Shown piece by piece: positions 1 through 8,163 of a stretch of 64,000 bases of DNA; the first letter of the stretch is position 1; each line of letters starts with the position of its first letter. The notes below the pieces were generated by a model. It saw nothing but the letters and a program-made list of their open reading frames with translations, ran no database searches and was not told where the DNA came from. The stretch is from Myxococcales bacterium (GTDB lineage Bacteria; Lernaellota; Lernaellaia; Lernaellales; Lernaellaceae): positions 17,068 through 81,067 of the forward strand of contig JAAYVF010000012.1 in assembly GCA_012517325.1 (NCBI GenBank), given 5' to 3'. The translations under genes were made by a program, and so were the position numbers.

Positions 1-852
1 AGCGCGGACGGCATCGAATGGCAACCGGCGAACGACGGGCAACCGGTTCTGATCCCCGACCAACCGTGGGAAGGCGACCGCGTCGGCGCGCCGGCGCTTC
101 TCGCCGCGGGCGGACGTTACCTGCTCTGGTACGTCGGCGGCCGCGGGGCGGGCATCGGCTTCGCCGAAAGCGACGACGGCCTGGTCTGGGAAAAATCGGC
201 CGACAACCCGGTGCTGGTTCCCGACCAGGAATGGGAAGCGGATCTGGTCGCCGCGCCGAGCGTTTTCTCGCATCACGGCACCTACCGCATGTTTTATTCC
301 GGCGGCGCGGTGGACGGGACGGAAATCGCCGTCCTGGCCGGCAGCGCCATCGGTTTCGCCGACAGCCCGAATGGCCTGGTCTGGACGAAACGCGACGCCG
401 CCGGCCGCACCAGTAAAAGCGATCCCGGCGAAGTGCGGCCCGTGCTGACGGCGTCGCAGCCCTGGGAAGGCATGGACGAGGAAACCGGTCTGGGCGGCGT
501 CATGGCCAGCCCGTGCGTGCGCGTCGACCACCCGGCCGACCGCGACATCTTCCGTCTGTACTATACGGGCAATCAGGTTGGCGAGCCGGTGCTCATCGAC
601 ACCGCCATCGGCTACGCGGGCAGCTTCGACGGCATCCACTGGGAAAAGCTGGAAGACGCGTACAACCCCGTCCTCAACGAAAAATTCCCGCTGACGCTGT
701 TCGGCGTCTCGCAATACATCGTATACGGCGAAAGCGCCCCCAGCGTCGTTAAAACCGGCAACGCCTACCGGATGCTCTTCAGCCAGACCGACATCCTCGG
801 CACGAAACAAGGCATCGCCCTGGCCGTCAACCCGAACGTGGACGCACTGTGA
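1..852 (+). CDS. Five-bladed beta-propeller glycosidase-like protein, 3' part (5' end outside window)
   Basis: The frame is open from the first base, so about 283 residues of the C-terminal part are present and the start lies upstream. A motif of the form DG-x-x-W recurs roughly once per 50-70 residues (DGIEW, DGLVW, NGLVW, DGIHW), each followed by a stretch such as NPVL. This pattern is typical of the five-bladed propellers of the GH43/GH32/GH130 clan, where it marks successive blades. I cannot assign catalytic acids or substrate from this fragment; a non-catalytic propeller is also possible. The TGA stop overlaps the GTG start of the next gene, so translation of the two is probably coupled. 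Confidence 0.6.
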   Translation, partial: SADGIEWQPANDGQPVLIPDQPWEGDRVGAPALLAAGGRYLLWYVGGRGAGIGFAESDDGLVWEKSADNPVLVPDQEWEADLVAAPSVFSHHGTYRMFYSGGAVDGTEIAVLAGSAIGFADSPNGLVWTKRDAAGRTSKSDPGEVRPVLTASQPWEGMDEETGLGGVMASPCVRVDHPADRDIFRLYYTGNQVGEPVLIDTAIGYAGSFDGIHWEKLEDAYNPVLNEKFPLTLFGVSQYIVYGESAPSVVKTGNAYRMLFSQTDILGTKQGIALAVNPNVDAL

Positions 853-1733
853 AAACTACGACCTCGATCGATCCGCGCCTGCTCGACAACGCGGCGCTCT
901 TCCAAAATGAGTTTTTCCGCCGCTTCGCGTTGCGCCACGCCGAAAAACCGCTGCAACTCGACGATCAAGTCGCGAAGAACTATTTGTTCCCGACGCTCTA
1001 CGGCGACGTGACGTGCGCGATGGCCATTTTCCCGTGCGACTACGCCGCGGCCGCCCGCCTGCTGCCGCACCCGGACGTGCGGCCCGTGCGCCTGACGCGC
1101 GGCCGGTCGCTGGTCGCGTTTTCCTGCTACGAATACAAGCAGGTGCTCGGCGTCGCGCCGTACAACGAAATCGCCATGACGATTCCGATCCTGGTGGCGC
1201 CGCGCGTCAGCGTGCCGGTGTTGCCGATGCTCTGGAACGGCTACCCGGGTTTCGGCTTCTACGTTTTTTCGATGCCGGTGACCTCGCTTGAAAACCAGAT
1301 TCGCGGCCGGCGGATCTGGGGCTTGCCCAAGGTGGTGCAGGAAATCGACCTGACCGAGACAAATGGCGAATGCGTCACCACCGCCTACGAGGAAACCGGC
1401 GAACCCTATTTCACCCTGCGCGTGCCGACGGGAGGCAAGCCGACGCACTTCGACGTCAGCTCTTACCTTTATTCGCGGCTGGGTGACGACTTTCTGCAAA
1501 GCCGAACCTGTTTCAAAGCCACCTTCAACGTGAACAAATACCCGGCGGTGCTCTGGCAAAAAGGAACGCGGCTGGCCGATCCCTATCTGCGGCTCGGTGA
1601 CACGCCGGCGGGACGAATGTTGCGGGAACTGGGGATCGAGGATCAACCGCTGCAATTCCGCTTCGCCAAACACCTGTCGAGTTGCTTCGATCTGCCCGAA
1701 CCCTCGTTTCGCTCGCCGATCCGCTTCGCCTGA
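849..1733 (+). CDS. Acetoacetate decarboxylase superfamily protein
   Basis: This 294-residue protein carries the core motif of the acetoacetate decarboxylase fold, RGRRIWGLPK at about residues 152-161. The Lys of the GxPK motif (K161) corresponds to the Schiff-base Lys of the family. The classical enzyme has a second Lys immediately after it that lowers the pKa; here that position is Val. The protein may therefore be one of the many ADC-like proteins with a different reaction (aldol, dehydratase or hydrolase activity) rather than a true decarboxylase. The start is GTG in the arrangement GTGA, overlapping the stop of the upstream propeller gene. The next gene follows after about 20 bases, so a three-gene operon is likely. 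Confidence 0.7.
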   Translation: MKTTTSIDPRLLDNAALFQNEFFRRFALRHAEKPLQLDDQVAKNYLFPTLYGDVTCAMAIFPCDYAAAARLLPHPDVRPVRLTRGRSLVAFSCYEYKQVLGVAPYNEIAMTIPILVAPRVSVPVLPMLWNGYPGFGFYVFSMPVTSLENQIRGRRIWGLPKVVQEIDLTETNGECVTTAYEETGEPYFTLRVPTGGKPTHFDVSSYLYSRLGDDFLQSRTCFKATFNVNKYPAVLWQKGTRLADPYLRLGDTPAGRMLRELGIEDQPLQFRFAKHLSSCFDLPEPSFRSPIRFA

Positions 1734-1754
1734 TCCGCGACGGAGGACCCATTG

Positions 1755-2798
1755 ATGTTGCCTGACTCGATGAAAATCGTCTTTTTCGGCACCGGTGTCA
1801 TCGGCGGTTCGGTCGGCGGTTGGATCGCGCCGCACTATCCGCATCTGTATTTTCTCGATCGCGAGCCGATCAGCACGGCCCTGCGGACCGGCGGCATCAC
1901 CCTGTACCAGCAGGAAACGCCGGCGGAGCGGCAACGGGTCTCCGTGCGGGTGATCGACGACCTCGCCGCGGTGCCGGACGCCGACGTCGTGGTGCTGGGC
2001 GTGAAGAATTACAGCCTCGAAGGCGCGGCCCGCGCCATTCGGGAAAAGCTCGGCGACCGTCCGGTCATCTTCGCGATGCAAAACGGCGCGGAAAACCAGC
2101 GCATCCTACCGCACTATTTTTCGAAGGTGATCTATTGCGTGGTCAGCTACAACGCCTGGATGGACGAGCCGGTCGTCATCGGCTATCAGAAAAAGGGCCC
2201 GCTGGTCATCGGCACGATCCACAACGAACTGCAACCGGAAATGGCGGCCATCGCCCGGGTCTTCAACCTGGGCGTCGAAACCATCGTCACCCCGCACCTG
2301 CAGGACGCTGTTTACACCAAGATGGTCATCAACCTGACCAACTCGCTGACCACACTGATTGGCATGGGCTACCGGGAAATCGGCGACCGCGCCCTCTTCC
2401 AGAAACTGCTGACCAACATGACCTACGAGGGCATCCAAATCCTGCGGGCGGCCGGCTTCAACGAATGCAAGCTGGGCGGCATGCCTTCCTGGCTGGTCAT
2501 CCGCGCCGGCGCCAAACTGCCGCGCCTGCTGACCAAACCGCTGTTCGAGCGCAACGTGAAAAAGATGGTGCTCAGCAGCATGGCGCAGGACGTGCTGCAA
2601 CGGCGCGGCGGCACATCGGAACTGGAGACGCTCAACGGCCATTTGTTGCATCTCGCCGATCGGCACGGCCTGGCGGTGCCTTACAATCGCGCCGTGTACG
2701 AATTGTGCCGCGAGGAATTCAGCCGGCCGGATTTTCAGCCGCTGGAAGTGAAGGAAGTCTGGCTGGCGGTGAAAAAGCAGCTCGCCGCCCGGCGTTAA
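1755..2798 (+). CDS. Ketopantoate reductase (ApbA/PanE) family dehydrogenase
   Basis: The N terminus has a Rossmann dinucleotide-binding motif (FFGTGVIGG, about residues 10-18), and the overall organisation matches the ApbA/PanE family: an N-terminal NAD(P)H domain and a C-terminal helical domain (about residues 185-340) beginning near TKMVINLTNSL. Authentic PanE reduces 2-dehydropantoate in pantothenate synthesis. The context (an ADC-like protein and a propeller glycosidase) does not support that role, so the substrate is open. I chose the ATG at 1755 because a GGAGG at 1742-1746 sits eight bases upstream; an internal ATG at 1770 is possible. The stop shares the palindrome TTAA with the stop of the convergent downstream gene. 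Confidence 0.7.
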   Translation: MLPDSMKIVFFGTGVIGGSVGGWIAPHYPHLYFLDREPISTALRTGGITLYQQETPAERQRVSVRVIDDLAAVPDADVVVLGVKNYSLEGAARAIREKLGDRPVIFAMQNGAENQRILPHYFSKVIYCVVSYNAWMDEPVVIGYQKKGPLVIGTIHNELQPEMAAIARVFNLGVETIVTPHLQDAVYTKMVINLTNSLTTLIGMGYREIGDRALFQKLLTNMTYEGIQILRAAGFNECKLGGMPSWLVIRAGAKLPRLLTKPLFERNVKKMVLSSMAQDVLQRRGGTSELETLNGHLLHLADRHGLAVPYNRAVYELCREEFSRPDFQPLEVKEVWLAVKKQLAARR

Positions 2799-3502
2799 TC
2801 CTCGTCGTCGACCGCGAATTCGTCGAGAAACCGGCGTTCCACTCCCCGGCCCGCAAACCGTTCCCAGAGCAACCGCAAACCGCGAACGCGCAACAGGTGA
2901 AACACCCCGCCGACATGCACCCAACGCCGCTCCCGCCGCGCTTCCAGCAGCGGCCGGATCACCTGCTCCATCTTCTCGTCGCGCACCTGCAGGAGCGCCA
3001 GGCGTTCGCCGGAAAAACCCAGCAGGGCCGGCGGAACCGGTTCGTCGGCCAGCAGCCGGCGCGCCCGGCGGTAGAACGAATCGACGGTTCGCGACAAGGG
3101 AATGTCCGGACGCCGGACCAGCGCCCGGAGGTTCTCGGCCGTCAATAATTCCGCGGCCACATCAGCCAGCAACTCGCGGGAGACCTCGCTGTCGTCGACC
3201 AGCAACACCTCGGCCCCGCACTCGGCGCGATAAAGCTCGGCGGCTCGGACTTCGAACGGGATTTGCAGCATTTCGCGGATCGCCCGGATTTCACCGTGTT
3301 CCGCTTGATTCGGCGGCGTTCGTTCGGCCAATTGCGCCAACAATTCCGGCCCCTGCCGGCGGCGATATTCGACCGCGTACGGGCTGACCTCGAGGGTGAT
3401 CCAATCCGGCCGCGCTTGCCGTAAAGCCGCCAGCAGGCGCGTCTCTCCCGCCGGGTCGCGATGGACCACGCCGATCATGGTTCCGGCGGTCGGTTCGTTC
3501 AT
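2795..3502 (-). CDS. TraB/PrgY-like (TIKI superfamily) protein
   Basis: About 235 residues. Near the N terminus the sequence IGVVHRDPAG, followed by RPDWITLEVSPY, resembles the GTxH ... PDxVxxEL pattern of the TraB/PrgY/TIKI superfamily. A second matching block near the C terminus (VHVGGVFHLL) resembles the family's G-x-x-H motif. No signal peptide or membrane segment is visible, unlike classical TraB proteins, which have C-terminal membrane helices. I set the start at the ATG at 3500-3502 because the family-like sequence begins just after it; a longer reading to 3604 would add an unrelated-looking extension. It converges on the preceding gene with a four-base overlap. Function is unassigned. 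Confidence 0.45.
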   Translation of the reverse strand: MNEPTAGTMIGVVHRDPAGETRLLAALRQARPDWITLEVSPYAVEYRRRQGPELLAQLAERTPPNQAEHGEIRAIREMLQIPFEVRAAELYRAECGAEVLLVDDSEVSRELLADVAAELLTAENLRALVRRPDIPLSRTVDSFYRRARRLLADEPVPPALLGFSGERLALLQVRDEKMEQVIRPLLEARRERRWVHVGGVFHLLRVRGLRLLWERFAGRGVERRFLDEFAVDDED

Positions 3503-3780
3503 CGGCGAACACCCTACCGCTTTCGCTCGCCGCTTGGCAAATACCGACGAATAACCTGGCAATGAATCCATTTGTATCCGCGATAAAAAGTTCCGGTAGC
3601 CCACTGTCCGAACGATGAAGAATCAATTAGAATTCGGCCATCGATGCGTTAGAAAGTACCGATCCGCATTCCGCGGGGATCTGTGGAACGGCGGAGTTGC
3701 ATGAACGGCTGGATTCATCGATGACGCGGCTTTTCTCCGCGGCGAGAATCGCGTCCTGACCATACATGAGGAATTTCTCC

Positions 3781-4773
3781 GTGAATACGCTGATCATCGT
3801 CACTTTTCTGGCGGCTCTGGCCTTCGATTACGTCAACGGTTTTCACGATGCCGCCAATTCCATCGCCACGGTGGTTTCCACCCGGGTAATCACTCCGCGG
3901 CTGGCGGTCGCCTGGGCGGCGTTTTGGAACTTCGTCGCGGCGTTCACCTTCGGCACCGGTGTCGCGCTTACCATCGGCAAAGGCGTCGTCCATACCGACC
4001 AGGTCACCGTGCCGGTCATCTTTTCCGGCCTGATCGGCGCCATCACCTGGAACCTCATCACCTGGTGGCTGGCGCTGCCATCTTCCTCCTCGCACGCTTT
4101 GGTCGGGGGTTATGCGGGTGCGGCGGTCATGTTCAACGGCATGGACATGATCATTCCGTCGGGACTGATCAAAATCGCCGCGTTTATCGTGATTTCACCC
4201 ATCATCGGCCTCATCCTGGGCTTGTTCAATCAAGTGGTGGTGACCTGGCTGTCGCGCAACGGTTCGCCGCTCAAACTGAACCGCTTGTTTCGTCGCCTTC
4301 AATTGTTATCGGCGGCGATTTATTCCTTTTCACACGGCACCAACGACGCGCAGAAGACCATGGGCATCCTGTTCGCCCTGCTGGTGGCCGGCGGCAAATT
4401 GCAACTCACCGATAAAATGCCGATGTGGATTCTCTTCCTATGCTACGCGATGATCGCCGCCGGCACGCTGACCGGCGGTTTTCGCATCGTACGGACGATG
4501 GGCATGAAACTGACCAAGCTCAATCCGATGCACGGCTTCTGCGCCGAAACCGGCGGCGGCGTGACGATTCTGGCCGTCTCCCATTTCGGCATCCCGGTTT
4601 CCACCACGCATACCATCACCGGCGCCATCATCGGCACCGGCATGGCGGGCGGCGTCCGGTCGGTGCGGTGGATCGTCGCTCAACGGATTCTCTGGGCGTG
4701 GATCCTGACGATTCCCGTCTCGGCCGCCATCGGCGCGTTCGTCTATTGGGTCATGTCCCTGTTCGGTTATTGA
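3781..4773 (+). CDS. pit: PiT family inorganic phosphate transporter
   Basis: A very hydrophobic protein of about 330 residues with the two inverted PiT signatures: GFHDAANSIATVV near the N terminus and YSFSHGTNDAQKTMG in the middle. A third conserved stretch (GFCAETGGGVTI, then STTHTITGAI) lies towards the C terminus. These are characteristic of cation/phosphate symporters of the inner membrane; sodium or proton coupling cannot be told from sequence. I prefer the GTG at 3781 because GAGGA at 3768-3772 lies eight bases before it and the family usually starts only a few residues before the first helix. An ATG at 3766 is in frame and would add five residues. No PhoU-like gene is adjacent. Confidence 0.85.
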   Translation: MNTLIIVTFLAALAFDYVNGFHDAANSIATVVSTRVITPRLAVAWAAFWNFVAAFTFGTGVALTIGKGVVHTDQVTVPVIFSGLIGAITWNLITWWLALPSSSSHALVGGYAGAAVMFNGMDMIIPSGLIKIAAFIVISPIIGLILGLFNQVVVTWLSRNGSPLKLNRLFRRLQLLSAAIYSFSHGTNDAQKTMGILFALLVAGGKLQLTDKMPMWILFLCYAMIAAGTLTGGFRIVRTMGMKLTKLNPMHGFCAETGGGVTILAVSHFGIPVSTTHTITGAIIGTGMAGGVRSVRWIVAQRILWAWILTIPVSAAIGAFVYWVMSLFGY

Positions 4774-4811
4774 TTCGCCCGGCCGACGCGTTTTCCCGCC
4801 GTCCCAATGTG

Positions 4812-4840
4812 TTGACACGCCGGAATCGAGCCCCTAGCAT
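4812..4840 (+). promoter_or_regulatory. Sigma70-type promoter for metK
   Basis: TTGACA at 4812-4817 and TAGCAT at 4835-4840 are separated by exactly 17 bases. The -10 element lies in the centre of the inverted repeat CCCC-N6-GGGG (4831-4844), which could be an operator. The predicted leader to the metK ATG is about 35 bases, too short for a SAM riboswitch. Confidence 0.6.
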
Positions 4841-4882
4841 GGGGCGATTCGTTCTCCAATTACCTGCTCACGGGGGAATCGT

Positions 4883-6070
4883 ATGCCTTCCAAACAACTA
4901 GTTTTCAGCGCGGAATCCGTAACTTGCGGACAGTCGGACAAGCTTTGCGATCTGATCGTCGATACCATTTTGGATCGGGTTTTGGCCGAGGATCGTTTTG
5001 CGCGCGTCGACCTGCAGGCGATGGCCGCGCCCGGCATGGTGTTGGTTGCCGGCGAACTGACCACCAACACGTACATCGATATCACCGGCACGACGCGGGA
5101 AGTGCTCGCGGGCTGCGGGTACAACAATCCCGAGAATCCCTTCAACGCGCGTTCGGTGGCCGTGCTCCACATTTTGCAGGAGCAGTCGACCGAAGTCGCG
5201 TTGGCGGTCGACAAGCGCGGCGCGGGCAATCAAGGGGTCGTCATCGGCTACGCCACCAACGAAGCCCAGGCGGCGGGTCTGGACTCCAACCTGATGCCGG
5301 TGCCCATTCACCTGGCGCACCAATTGACCAAGCGGCTCTGCGACATTCGAATGCAAGGCAAGATTGCCGGCCTGCATTCCGACGGCCAGGTTCACGTGAC
5401 CTTCCTCTATGAAAACAACGTGCCGGTCCGGCTGCTCAACGCCACGGTCAGCGCCCAGCACAGCCCGACCGTCAAGGAAACGGAATTCCGCGAGGCGGTC
5501 ATGCACCACGTGCTGAAGCCGGCGCTGAAAGGGCTGGGAAAAATCGACACCAAAAAAGCCGAACTGCTGGTCAACCATTCCGGGCCTTTCACCTCGGGCG
5601 GGCCGAACGCCGATATCGGCGTGAGCGGGCGCACCATGGTGATGGACCTTTACGGCATGGCGGTGCCCAGCGGCGGCATGACGCTTTGCGGCAAGGATCC
5701 GACAAAGACCGACCGCGCCGCCACTTACATGGCCCGCCACGTCGCCAAGTGCGTGGTCGCGGCGAAACTCGCCGACCGCTGCGAGGTCCGCCTGGCTTAT
5801 CTGTTCGGCCGCGAAAAACCGGTCAGCGTTCAGCTCAACACCTTCGGCACCGGTAAGCTCGAATCCGACAAGGCGCTGGCCGACGCGATCATGAAAGTGT
5901 TCGACCTGACCACCCCGGGCATCGTCGAACACCTCAACCTCCGCCGCGTCAAATACGCTCCGATCTGCTGCTTCGGCCACCTCGGACACGAAGGCTCCCC
6001 CTGGGAAGACACCGCGCCGGCCGCGGCCCTGCTGACCGCCGCGAAAGGCAAGAAAGGAGGTCGGAAATGA
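4883..6070 (+). CDS. metK: Divergent S-adenosylmethionine synthetase (MetK family)
   Basis: The 395-residue length and collinear motifs place this in the MetK family, which makes SAM from ATP and methionine in the cytoplasm. Several catalytic positions differ from the E. coli enzyme as I recall it. GHPDK has become GQSDK, so His14 is Gln17. GAGDQG has become GAGNQG, so Asp118 is Asn116. Lys165 aligns with Gln169. Lys245 aligns with Thr251. Still present are the Asp and Lys of xDK (D19, K20), Arg250, and K271, K275 and D277 of GKDPTKTD. It may be a lineage-specific active variant, a paralogue with altered chemistry, or a catalytically impaired enzyme. A strong promoter lies upstream, and GGGGGA at 4872-4877 precedes the ATG. 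Its TGA overlaps the ATG of the next gene. Confidence 0.85.
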   Translation: MPSKQLVFSAESVTCGQSDKLCDLIVDTILDRVLAEDRFARVDLQAMAAPGMVLVAGELTTNTYIDITGTTREVLAGCGYNNPENPFNARSVAVLHILQEQSTEVALAVDKRGAGNQGVVIGYATNEAQAAGLDSNLMPVPIHLAHQLTKRLCDIRMQGKIAGLHSDGQVHVTFLYENNVPVRLLNATVSAQHSPTVKETEFREAVMHHVLKPALKGLGKIDTKKAELLVNHSGPFTSGGPNADIGVSGRTMVMDLYGMAVPSGGMTLCGKDPTKTDRAATYMARHVAKCVVAAKLADRCEVRLAYLFGREKPVSVQLNTFGTGKLESDKALADAIMKVFDLTTPGIVEHLNLRRVKYAPICCFGHLGHEGSPWEDTAPAAALLTAAKGKKGGRK

Positions 6071-7278
6071 GCGCTTCGTCCAAAACCGGCTTCTCGACCA
6101 AATGCGTTCACGGCCGCAAGCACACCGACAAACACGATCCGCACGGGCGCAAACCGTTCGGCACCGTCTCCACGCCGATTTTCATGTCGTCGACCTTCGC
6201 CTTCGAATCGGTCGAACACGGCGCGAAAATCTTTGCCGGCGAATCGAAAGACTACACCTACACCCGCATCGGCAACCCGACGACGGCGGCGCTGGAAAGC
6301 GAAGTGGCCTTTCTGGAAGGCGCGGAACGCGGATTGGCGCTGGCCTCGGGCATGGCGGCGGTCAGCCACCTGACCTTTCACCTGGTCAAGCCTGGCGAAA
6401 AGTTCCTTTACGCCAAAACGCTGTACGGCGGCACGTTCGCTTTCTTCTCGCACGTCTGCGAATCGCACTTTAAAATGAAACCGATCGTCATCGACGCCAC
6501 GAATCTCGACGAGGTCGCCGCGGCGATCGATAAAGACACCAAGATGCTGTTCATCGAAACGCCGTCGAACCCGACGCTGGCCCTGATCGACATCGCCGGG
6601 TGCGCGGAGATCGCGCGGAAACACGGCGTGCCGTTGGTGGTCGACAACACGTTCGCCACGCCCTATCTGCAAAATCCGATCGAATTCGGCGCGGATTACG
6701 TGCTGCACAGCCTGACCAAATACCTCGGCGGCCACGGCGACCTGGTGGGCGGCCTGGTGGTCGGGTCCGAGGAAAATATGGCCCGCCTGCACAAGGACAT
6801 CTACGTCGACGTCGGCGGTTGCCTCAGCCCGTTCAACGCCTGGCTGGTTCTGCGCGGCATCCGCACCCTGCCCGCGCGCATGGATCGCCACTGCAAGAGC
6901 GCCATGGAAATCGCGCAATTTCTGTCCTTCCATCCCAAAGTCGAACAGGTGTTTTATCCCGGATTGCGCTCCAACCCGGATTACCACCTGGCCGTCAAGC
7001 AAATGCGCAATTTCGGCGGCATGGTGTCGTTCCTGGTCAAGGGCGGACGCGAAGCCGCGGCCAAGATGGCCGACAACGCCAAACTCTGGACCCTGGCTGT
7101 CAGCCTGGGCGATGTCGATTCCCTGCTGTCGGTTCCGGCCAGCACCACCCACAGTACCTACAGCAACGAGGAGTTGCGGGCGGCGGGAATCGACCCCGGG
7201 TTGATCCGTCTGAGCGTCGGCCTGGAAGACGTGGATGACCTGATCGAGGATCTGCGCGACGCCTTGCGCACGATCTGA
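6067..7278 (+). CDS. Cys/Met metabolism PLP-dependent enzyme (methionine gamma-lyase / cystathionine gamma-synthase type)
   Basis: The 403-residue protein belongs to the Cys/Met PLP family (fold type I). The PLP Lys is K218 in [13 protein letters not shown], and the phosphate/cofactor loop ASGMAAV and the YTRIGNPT motif are present. Overall similarity is to methionine gamma-lyases and O-acetylhomoserine sulfhydrylases. The active-site Cys typical of methionine gamma-lyase (LYGCT) is Gly here (LYGGT), so lyase activity on methionine is uncertain and gamma-synthase, gamma-lyase or sulfhydrylase activity are all possible. A near-perfect AAAGGAGG at 6053-6060 lies within the end of metK, and the ATG overlaps its TGA, so the two proteins are probably made together. 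A terminator follows. Confidence 0.8.
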   Translation: MSASSKTGFSTKCVHGRKHTDKHDPHGRKPFGTVSTPIFMSSTFAFESVEHGAKIFAGESKDYTYTRIGNPTTAALESEVAFLEGAERGLALASGMAAVSHLTFHLVKPGEKFLYAKTLYGGTFAFFSHVCESHFKMKPIVIDATNLDEVAAAIDKDTKMLFIETPSNPTLALIDIAGCAEIARKHGVPLVVDNTFATPYLQNPIEFGADYVLHSLTKYLGGHGDLVGGLVVGSEENMARLHKDIYVDVGGCLSPFNAWLVLRGIRTLPARMDRHCKSAMEIAQFLSFHPKVEQVFYPGLRSNPDYHLAVKQMRNFGGMVSFLVKGGREAAAKMADNAKLWTLAVSLGDVDSLLSVPASTTHSTYSNEELRAAGIDPGLIRLSVGLEDVDDLIEDLRDALRTI

Positions 7279-7296
7279 CGTTGTCGTTTTCCCTTC

Positions 7297-7327
7297 AAGG
7301 GCCGCCCGCGTGGGCGGCCTTTGTTTT
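7297..7327 (+). terminator. Intrinsic terminator after metK operon
   Basis: GGCCGCCC (7300-7307) pairs with GGGCGGCC (7312-7319) around a four-base loop and is followed by TTTGTTTT. It lies between the PLP enzyme gene and mutM. Confidence 0.75.
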
Positions 7328-7343
7328 CAAGGAGCAAACCGCC

Positions 7344-8153
7344 ATGCCGGAAATGCCCGAAGTGGAAACCGTCGTCCGGTCGTTGCGCCGCCACCTGCCG
7401 GGAAAGCGCCTCCGCCGGGCCGAGGTTTACGATCCGAAGCTGAATCGCCTCGACACGACGGCACTCGCCGGTCGCGTCGTGCGCGCGGTCGTTCGTTCGG
7501 GCAAGGAAATCGTGGTCGATCTTTCGCGGCCGCACTCGCCGCTCTGGCTTTGCGTACATCTGCGGATGACCGGCTCGCTGCACTGGTCAGTGGACGAAGG
7601 ACCGGCCGGGCAGAAATCGGCCCGCGCCTGCTTCGTTTTCACCGACGGAAATCTCTATTTCCTCGATCCGCGCCGCTTCGGCGTGATCCGCCTGGCCCGT
7701 CGCGCGGAAGAAATCGCCGCTCCGGGCGTGGAGATCCTCTCGCCCGAGTTCACCGTGCCCCGGCTCGCGCAACTTTTACAGGGCGGCCGCGGCCCGCTCA
7801 AACCCTGGCTGCTGCGCCAGGACCGGATCGTCGGCTTCGGCAACATCTACGCGTCGGAGGTCTGCCACCGGGCCGGGCTCGATCCGCGCCGCCCCGCCGG
7901 TTCGCTCACGCCGGCGGAAATCAAACGGCTGCATCGAATCACCCGGGAGGTTTTCACCGAAGCCATCCGCCTGGGCGGCACGACCATCAGCGATTTCAAC
8001 GACTGCGACGGCGAATGCGGCGGCTATCAGCACCGGTTGCGGGTCTACGAACGCGAGGGAGAACGCTGTCGCCGGCGCGGCTGCGGGGGAACGATCTGTC
8101 GTCTCGTCCAGGCCGGCCGTAGCACCTACTATTGCCCAACCTGCCAGCGCTGA
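7344..8153 (+). CDS. mutM: Formamidopyrimidine-DNA glycosylase (Fpg/MutM)
   Basis: A 269-residue DNA glycosylase/AP lyase that removes oxidised purines such as 8-oxoguanine. The start MPEMPEVETV gives the N-terminal Pro2 nucleophile and Glu3 that the mechanism requires, which fixes the ATG at 7344; AAGGAG at 7329-7334 is its ribosome site. The helix-two-turn-helix region has GNIYASEVCHRAGLDP, and the C-terminal zinc finger has the CX4C ... CX2C arrangement ending YYCPTCQR. All catalytic features I can check are intact. It is preceded by a terminator, so it probably has its own promoter or depends on read-through. It converges with the GH4 gene. Confidence 0.92.
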   Translation: MPEMPEVETVVRSLRRHLPGKRLRRAEVYDPKLNRLDTTALAGRVVRAVVRSGKEIVVDLSRPHSPLWLCVHLRMTGSLHWSVDEGPAGQKSARACFVFTDGNLYFLDPRRFGVIRLARRAEEIAAPGVEILSPEFTVPRLAQLLQGGRGPLKPWLLRQDRIVGFGNIYASEVCHRAGLDPRRPAGSLTPAEIKRLHRITREVFTEAIRLGGTTISDFNDCDGECGGYQHRLRVYEREGERCRRRGCGGTICRLVQAGRSTYYCPTCQR

Positions 8154-8163
8154 CGCGAAGAGC

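Noticed and set aside
4774..4882. SAM riboswitch upstream of metK
   Set aside because: The predicted leader after the promoter is about 35 bases, too short, and the needed helices are not present.
7281..7343. Longer N terminus for MutM
   Set aside because: The enzyme requires Pro directly after the initiator Met; the upstream extension runs through the terminator hairpin.
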